This document shows positions 19,491 through 22,799 of a stretch of DNA of 22,799 nt, one piece after another. Position 1 is the first letter of the stretch, and the number at the start of each line of letters is the position of its first letter. The notes under the pieces were generated by a model that had not been told where the DNA came from, did not search any database, and saw only the letters and a list, made by a program, of their open reading frames with translations. The stretch lies in IMG/VR virus record IMGVR_UViG_3300032562_002061, positions 1 through 22,799 of that record; one strand, given 5' to 3'. Origin of the DNA: a virus. Position numbers and translations under genes: made by a program.

Positions 19491-19745
19491 GTCAAACCGT
19501 GAATCGCGGATTAATACGGCGCCGTCCTTGACGCTGCCGCGAGCCTGGAAAAACCGTCCGCAGCAATCGCATAGACGCGAACCCGGAACGTATCCCGCCT
19601 CGTGCCAGCGGATCGTGCCACCGGCACAAACCGGACAGGGAACGTCGGTGACGTTAGCCCAGTAGTCTGTCTGAGAGACGACGGGCATAACGTAGGCAGC
19701 GTGTTTCCGCACGCCGTCCCCGAGATCAAGCTCCTCATATCTCAT
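19473..19745 (-). CDS. Small zinc-ribbon protein
   Basis: A 90-residue protein, ATG 19745 overlapping the upstream stop and its TGA overlapping the nuclease ATG. It contains CPVCAGGTIRWHEAGY and LCDCCGRFFQA, that is CxxC-x17-CxCC, a zinc ribbon. The N-terminus (MRYEELDLGDGVRKHAAYVM) is an ordinary beta/helix mix. It is probably a small nucleic-acid-binding or transcription-associated factor, co-expressed with the nuclease. Confidence 0.7.
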   Translation of the reverse strand: MRYEELDLGDGVRKHAAYVMPVVSQTDYWANVTDVPCPVCAGGTIRWHEAGYVPGSRLCDCCGRFFQARGSVKDGAVLIRDSRFDRRPPQ

Positions 19746-20590
19746 CGGTGGCCCCCGTTCGCGGCGGCTTGCTTACCGATCATCAGTGTATTTACTAAGC
19801 GGCAGTGCTCGTCGCCGTTGAACGCGGGCAGGTCGTATCCCTGCTCTTTCGCGAACGCGCGGGCCTTGACGCACGCTGCGATTACGGTGCAGAGCGCGTC
19901 CTCAAGCATCGTCGCGGAGCGCTGTGGCGCGTGCGCGGCGGTGGTATTATGATTCTGCTGTGTTTCCGAAGCTGTGGTCTGGGCTGCAGCCGGCGGCGCG
20001 GGCGGGTGAAGACCGTTCGCGCCGTTCGTTTTTGGCTTGGCCTTCTTCGCCTGCAGCAGCGCGAGTGAATCGCGAAGCTGCTTCTCCAACTCGCTGGCGG
20101 GCTCGGCCACGCGGCCCTTCGCCAGCTTGCGCGCCTCGATCAGCATGATCGAGTCCTCCAACTGCTTCATCAGCGCCGCGTCGTCGGCCGCGGCCGGCGG
20201 CGGTGGGGTGGGTGGCTCCGGATCGGCGGGCTCAGGTGGGTACTGCGCGCTGCTGCGCCGCACCGCGAATGTCCCGTCGCCCTGCTCGCCCGTGAGGCCC
20301 ACGCGGGAGAGGAACCAGCGCACGTTCTTGCGCCCGCCGGGCTGGGGCACATCGCGCTTCACGATCTCGATCAGCTCGCCGGCCTGTATGCCGGTCGAGC
20401 GAATCTGATCGTTGAAGATGTTCCCGACCGCCTCGCTCACATAAAACAGCTTGTCGTCGGTCGTGGAAAAAAGGTACTGCATCTGGGGCTTGCCGCGCAC
20501 CTCGAATTTCGAGGGCGACGGCTTGCCCTCCGCGTAGCGCAGGCGCAGGCGGACCGGAATGTTTGTGGAGAACGTAATCTTTTCAGGCAT
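19742..20590 (-). CDS. Unrecognised DNA-metabolism-region protein (282 residues)
   Basis: ATG 20590 has GGAGG 6 nt upstream and overlaps the upstream stop by 8 bases, so I chose it over ATG 20617. Residues 1-110 are beta-rich (KITFSTNIPVRLRLRY, QMQYLFSTTDDKLFYVSEAV, LIEIVKRDVPQPGGRKNVRW) and could be an OB-like fold. A Pro-rich linker follows (115-135), then two related helices (KQLEDSIMLIEARKLAK and KQLRDSLALLQAKKAK), a Gln/Ala/Thr-rich linker and a C-terminal helical domain (226-272, with DLPAFNGDEHCRLVNTLMIG). Placement next to a recombination nuclease suggests an ssDNA-binding or annealing partner (inference). No confident family. Confidence 0.6.
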   Translation of the reverse strand: MPEKITFSTNIPVRLRLRYAEGKPSPSKFEVRGKPQMQYLFSTTDDKLFYVSEAVGNIFNDQIRSTGIQAGELIEIVKRDVPQPGGRKNVRWFLSRVGLTGEQGDGTFAVRRSSAQYPPEPADPEPPTPPPPAAADDAALMKQLEDSIMLIEARKLAKGRVAEPASELEKQLRDSLALLQAKKAKPKTNGANGLHPPAPPAAAQTTASETQQNHNTTAAHAPQRSATMLEDALCTVIAACVKARAFAKEQGYDLPAFNGDEHCRLVNTLMIGKQAAANGGHR

Positions 20591-20762
20591 CGCGTTCCTC
20601 CTCCGAATCGTCATCACTCTCTAAAATCCGCACCGTCTCGTAGCCCTTGGCGGTCATAGCGATCGCCGCTTCCTCCGCGCGGGCACGCGAGCGGTAGGGG
20701 CCGGACGACATTTCGCCCCCCGCCCGATTCGAATAATTGGATACTGCCGTATACACTTTCAT
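20583..20762 (-). CDS. Small protein of the GP[FY]-x-SR-x2-AE type (paralogue 1)
   Basis: A 59-residue protein. ATG 20762 follows GGAG 9 nt upstream. An alternative ATG at 20810 adds MEAVRGSRVIELEKKH. It reads MKVYTAVSNYSNRAGGEMSS, GPYRSRARAEEAAIAM, KGYETVRILESDDDSEEERD. The GP-aromatic-x-SR block followed by an AE helix and a closing V-R-I strand is shared with the 71-residue protein at 21120-21335. A compact alpha/beta fold with an acidic end. Function unknown. Confidence 0.6.
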   Translation of the reverse strand: MKVYTAVSNYSNRAGGEMSSGPYRSRARAEEAAIAMTAKGYETVRILESDDDSEEERDA

Positions 20763-20924
20763 GTGTTTTTTCTCCAGCTCGATTACCCGCGAGCCGCGGA
20801 CGGCCTCCATAAGCGCTGGCCAGGCGCGCGAACGTTACCGCTCGCTTTCTGCTAGTGGCGTCCTCGCCGAATCCATCCGAGTCGCCGTCCCACTGGATCT
20901 GCGGGTGCGTCCCGCGCGCCGGGC

Positions 20925-21074
20925 TCAAAAGCTGCGCCCTGCCGCTTCATGCGGCGGGTCATTCTCCGCGTCGGCATCGGCGCATGTGCGACACAGGACC
21001 AGATCGTCTCCGCAGAAGCCCTCGGACTCGGGAAATTCGGCTCCGCAATCTTGGCACGTCCTTATTTCGTCCAT
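20925..21074 (-). CDS. 49-residue zinc-ribbon mini-protein
   Basis: ATG 21074 has GAGAGG 5 nt upstream. Protein: MDEIRTCQDCGAEFPESEGF, CGDDLVLCRTCADADAENDP, PHEAAGRSF. Spacing CxxC-x16-CxxC with an extra Cys between is a canonical treble-clef/ribbon zinc site. Its TGA overlaps an in-frame TTG (20928) of an uncertain frame downstream. It is too short to be spotted by simple length cut-offs. Probably a regulator or DNA-contact factor (inference). Confidence 0.7.
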   Translation of the reverse strand: MDEIRTCQDCGAEFPESEGFCGDDLVLCRTCADADAENDPPHEAAGRSF

Positions 21075-21119
21075 TTCATCCTCTCCATCCCCTGTATCGC
21101 TGGGGGAGCGGATCGCAAC

Positions 21120-21335
21120 TCACTTCTCTCCAGGGAGGTTCCCACCATGCACTCTGACTTCCGCCGCCTGGATCGTTGAGCGCGCGGACAACTGCACCAC
21201 ACACTGCTCCGCCGCCTCGCGTGAGGCGAACGGGCCGAAGGTTTCCAAATACTGCCCCCCGGCATTTGGATTCTGTCGTTTCTCGCGGTCGGAAATGCCG
21301 ACCTGGCGCTGCTTCGTTTCGATTGTGAAATACAT
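21120..21335 (-). CDS. Small protein of the GP[FY]-x-SR-x2-AE type (paralogue 2)
   Basis: A 71-residue protein. ATG 21335 has AGAGGA 5-6 nt upstream. It reads MYFTIETKQRQVGISDREKR, GGQYLETFGPFASREAAEQC, VVQLSARSTIQAAEVRVHGG. The order of strand, loop, GPFASREAAE helix and a closing EVRV strand matches the 59-residue protein at 20583-20762. The two are likely paralogues. Function unknown. A long open frame to 21500 extends upstream but has no RBS and crosses the neighbouring gene. Confidence 0.65.
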   Translation of the reverse strand: MYFTIETKQRQVGISDREKRQNPNAGGQYLETFGPFASREAAEQCVVQLSARSTIQAAEVRVHGGNLPGEK

Positions 21336-21391
21336 CGATTCCTCTTTTTTGGCCTCCTTCGCGCTGGCCAGGCGCCGCGTTGTTACGCGCG

Positions 21392-21514
21392 TCAGAATTT
21401 TCGAATCTTGCGTCCGGAGATCCGTACGAACTCCCCGCGATTGTCGCAGTAAACGGCGCGGATCTGACCGTCCGCACACATCCGCATTCCGACCAACCAT
21501 TCCGTGTTTTTCAC
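21392..21514 (-). CDS. 40-residue hypothetical protein
   Basis: GTG 21514 overlaps the stop of the upstream gene (GTGA) and has a strong GGGAGG 4-5 nt upstream. It reads VKNTEWLVGMRMCADGQIRA, VYCDNRGEFVRISGRKIRKF. Strongly basic at the C-terminus, with two Cys that could be half of a metal site. A longer frame begins at 21598 but has no comparable RBS. Family unknown. Confidence 0.55.
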   Translation of the reverse strand: MKNTEWLVGMRMCADGQIRAVYCDNRGEFVRISGRKIRKF

Positions 21515-21711
21515 GCGGCCTCCCTTTCTGCGTCCTTCATCGCCGCTTCGGCGCAAGCAATCGCCGTGCGGGCACTCCACAACAATCTCGATCTGCACTC
21601 CTGCGTTCGCTGCGAGTCTCCCGTGAGCCTATCGGCGCGCGCCCGTAGGCGGCGGGCCCGTGTTTGCCAGCGGGCGGCCTCGGTGGTGTAGCTGCGGGCG
21701 AGGAAGGTCAT
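21511..21711 (-). CDS. Basic helical small protein
   Basis: A 66-residue protein. ATG 21711 overlaps the upstream gene's stop (ATGA). It is one long charged helix or helix-turn-helix-like stretch (TEAARWQTRARRLRARADRL, SRLLWSARTAIACAEAAMKD), basic and Ala/Arg-rich. The fold would suit nucleic-acid association or a small coiled-coil. Not identified. Confidence 0.6.
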   Translation of the reverse strand: MTFLARSYTTEAARWQTRARRLRARADRLTGDSQRTQECRSRLLWSARTAIACAEAAMKDAEREAA

Positions 21712-21956
21712 GCCGGTATCTCCTGACAAAGAGGGCAATAATCGCTCAGCGGAGCGTCCACCCAGTTGTCGCCGTCGTGATAGCTGAGATCGTCTCCGTC
21801 GAGCGGCCCGCTCTCATACTGCTCGACAGTCAGTTCCGAGGCAGTGCAGCGATTCCAGTTGCGGGACATGAAACACTCCTCTTGGACGTGCCCGTCGTGC
21901 ATTTCAGCGACGTGGATGTGCTCGTTGGAAAATCGGCGGACTTTATAATCGGGCAT
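21708..21956 (-). CDS. Acidic small protein with terminal Cys pair
   Basis: An 82-residue protein, ATG 21956 sharing TAATG with the upstream gene's TAA. It reads MPDYKVRRFSNEHIHVAEMH, DGHVQEECFMSRNWNRCTAS, DAPLSDYCPLCQEIPA. A CPLC pair at the end, with earlier Cys/His, could bind a metal. Rich in Asp/Glu. Function unknown. Probably co-expressed through translational coupling. Confidence 0.6.
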   Translation of the reverse strand: MPDYKVRRFSNEHIHVAEMHDGHVQEECFMSRNWNRCTASELTVEQYESGPLDGDDLSYHDGDNWVDAPLSDYCPLCQEIPA

Positions 21957-22342
21957 TATGCAACCTCCCGATAATCCCTATAATCCAATTCCCACTGCAT
22001 CGACGCGGCCGGCTTCCGCAGCGGCTCCGACGTATACACGTCCGCGATTGTGTAGTCCGCGAGCACCCGCGCCATGATCGCGGCGGCGGGCTCGAGGGCG
22101 GGGACAATCGCCGGCAGCCGGTCCACGTATGGATCGCGGTGGCGGCAGTTCGGGCACTCGAAGAGCAGGAACTCCTCGTCGCCCATCTCCCAGCAGAGAT
22201 CGAGCAGCCGTGGTTCGCCGATCCAATGGCATACCGGGCACTCCCAGGTCGATTCCGGTTCCTCGGGCTCGGGCGGGTCGTACGCGCCGCAGTAGCGGTC
22301 GTACTGGTCGGTGGTGGCGCCGTCGGGCATGTTCCAGCTCAC
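21956..22342 (-). CDS. Zinc-ribbon protein (128 residues)
   Basis: GTG 22342 overlaps the upstream gene's stop (GTGA) and has GGAGG 7 nt upstream, so I preferred it to ATG 22330. Residues ~35-75 contain WECPVCHWIGEPRL and LFECPNCRHRDPYV, a CxxC-x29-CxxC zinc ribbon. The C-terminal half is helical (AIMARVLADYTIADVYTSEP, MQWELDYRDYREVA). Probably a small nucleic-acid-associated factor. Family not recognised. Confidence 0.65.
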   Translation of the reverse strand: MSWNMPDGATTDQYDRYCGAYDPPEPEEPESTWECPVCHWIGEPRLLDLCWEMGDEEFLLFECPNCRHRDPYVDRLPAIVPALEPAAAIMARVLADYTIADVYTSEPLRKPAASMQWELDYRDYREVA

Positions 22343-22644
22343 TCCGACACCTCCCCTTCGAGCGCTGCCAGATCCGCCGGCAGCTCGTGGCCGTTGGCGA
22401 TCAGCCAGCGCGTCGCCTCGTGGTTGCTCACCCACTCGGCGTGGGGCGTGCTCCCCTGCCACTGGCTCTCATGCTCGATGTAGTACCGCCCCTTGCGCGA
22501 GCGGTAGAGCGTCTGGTGATTCCACTGGCTCCCCGTGGCCACACTGATGTGATTGTTGCCGTTCCAGCGCGTCGCTTCCCCCCACATCGCGCTTCTGTTT
22601 TCCGTCTTGACTACCGTTCCGTCGTCCATGCGATACGTTGACAT
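22339..22644 (-). CDS. Hypothetical protein, first recognised gene of the minus operon
   Basis: A 101-residue protein. ATG 22644 has GGGAGG 7 nt upstream, a strong RBS. Reads MSTYRMDDGTVVKTENRSAM, WGEATRWNGNNHISVATGSQ, RSRKGRYYIEHESQWQGS, then a helical end HEATRWLIANGHELPADLAA. It looks like a small beta domain followed by a helix. Family unknown. The operon's promoter is expected in 22645-22799 or beyond the window edge. I see no clear -10/-35 there. Confidence 0.65.
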   Translation of the reverse strand: MSTYRMDDGTVVKTENRSAMWGEATRWNGNNHISVATGSQWNHQTLYRSRKGRYYIEHESQWQGSTPHAEWVSNHEATRWLIANGHELPADLAALEGEVSE

Positions 22645-22799
22645 CGTTTTTCCTCCCGCGTTTCCGCGTTCGTGATCTCGCGCGGCCTTCGCCCGCGCCT
22701 GCGATTTTGGAGCGGGGGGTACGAGAATGCGAGCAGCAGCGCATTTCCTCCGCTCGCGCGAAGGCCCCCCGCGTAAGTTAGTCCGCCGTGGGCTGGGCG

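Noticed and set aside
18553-19665. 370-residue + strand open frame
   Set aside because: It lies antisense to the nuclease and zinc-ribbon genes, is rich in Arg/His/Leu, and lacks domains. The minus strand carries a motif-complete nuclease.
20614-20928. 104-residue minus-strand frame starting with TTG
   Set aside because: The TTGA overlap with the zinc-ribbon mini-gene is attractive, but its second half is a frame shadow of the 59-residue gene and it has no independent support. Bases 20811-20924 therefore remain unassigned.
20737-21648. 303-residue + strand open frame
   Set aside because: It is antisense to five minus-strand genes with good RBSs and coupling, and is Ser/Arg-rich with no motif.
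22469-22744. 91-residue minus-strand frame upstream of the first operon gene
   Set aside because: GGAGG lies too close to its ATG (2 nt), it is Arg/Ser-rich and it runs out of frame through the gene at 22339-22644. Region 22645-22799 has no supported gene; I see no clear promoter there.
1-22799. CRISPR arrays, tRNA or rRNA genes, IS elements, attachment sites
   Set aside because: No regularly spaced repeats, clover-leaf sequences, transposase motifs or long terminal repeats were seen on reading both strands.

Overview
This window looks like the tail-morphogenesis half of a siphovirus-type phage or prophage, followed by part of a second, oppositely oriented operon. The DNA is GC-rich. The host is probably an Acidobacteriota-like soil bacterium. 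That is an inference from domain style: an IPT/TIG domain in a head-tail protein, and an Ig-like domain with the DVC..Y..PGCP.VGW signature in a cargo gene. No integrase, attachment site, terminase or lysis gene lies inside the window, so prophage versus lytic phage cannot be decided.

Left arm (1-16547, mainly + strand). In order: the tail of an unidentified CDS, two small coupled genes, an IPT/TIG-gp6-like head-tail connector (892-1848), an HK97-gp10-like neck protein (2179-2775), a tail-terminator candidate (2893-3411), the major tail tube protein (3486-4250), tail assembly chaperones with a probable -1 frameshift (4381-5063), the tape measure (5069-7462), a Fn3-like virion protein (7566-8318), then a tip module of DUF2460-like, DUF2163/BR0599-like, NlpC/P60 and a 1480-residue tail hub (8548-15236), and a fibre/appendage protein (15492-16547). 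The tip module matches the gene order of the Rhodobacter gene transfer agent (g12-g13-g14-g15).

The unusual feature of this arm is a set of seven short minus-strand genes in the gaps between the + strand structural genes (409-893, 1769-2172, 2772-2894, 8315-8530, 15238-15471). Several fit the gap almost to the base: stop codons overlap or abut the convergent structural gene's stop, and start codons overlap or nearly overlap the next structural gene's start. Three of the genes are Cys-rich zinc-finger-like proteins. Three of the five cassettes have a -10-like hexamer 6-8 nt before the start codon, as expected for leaderless transcripts.

Middle (16548-17400). A cargo ('moron') gene has its own sigma70-like promoter and a perfect 18-bp palindrome in its leader. 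It encodes a protein with a signal peptide, an Ig-like domain and a collagen-like stretch.

Right arm (17397-22644, minus strand). This is a tightly packed operon of small genes, almost all overlapping by ATGA or GTGA. It includes a RecB/Cas4-like PD-(D/E)XK nuclease with a likely Fe-S cluster, a 282-residue protein of unknown function, several small zinc-ribbon-like proteins and a pair of related small GP[FY]-x-SR-x2-AE proteins. It probably belongs to the replication/recombination region. It converges on the cargo gene at a shared CTAG (17397-17400). No tRNA, rRNA, CRISPR array or IS element was seen.
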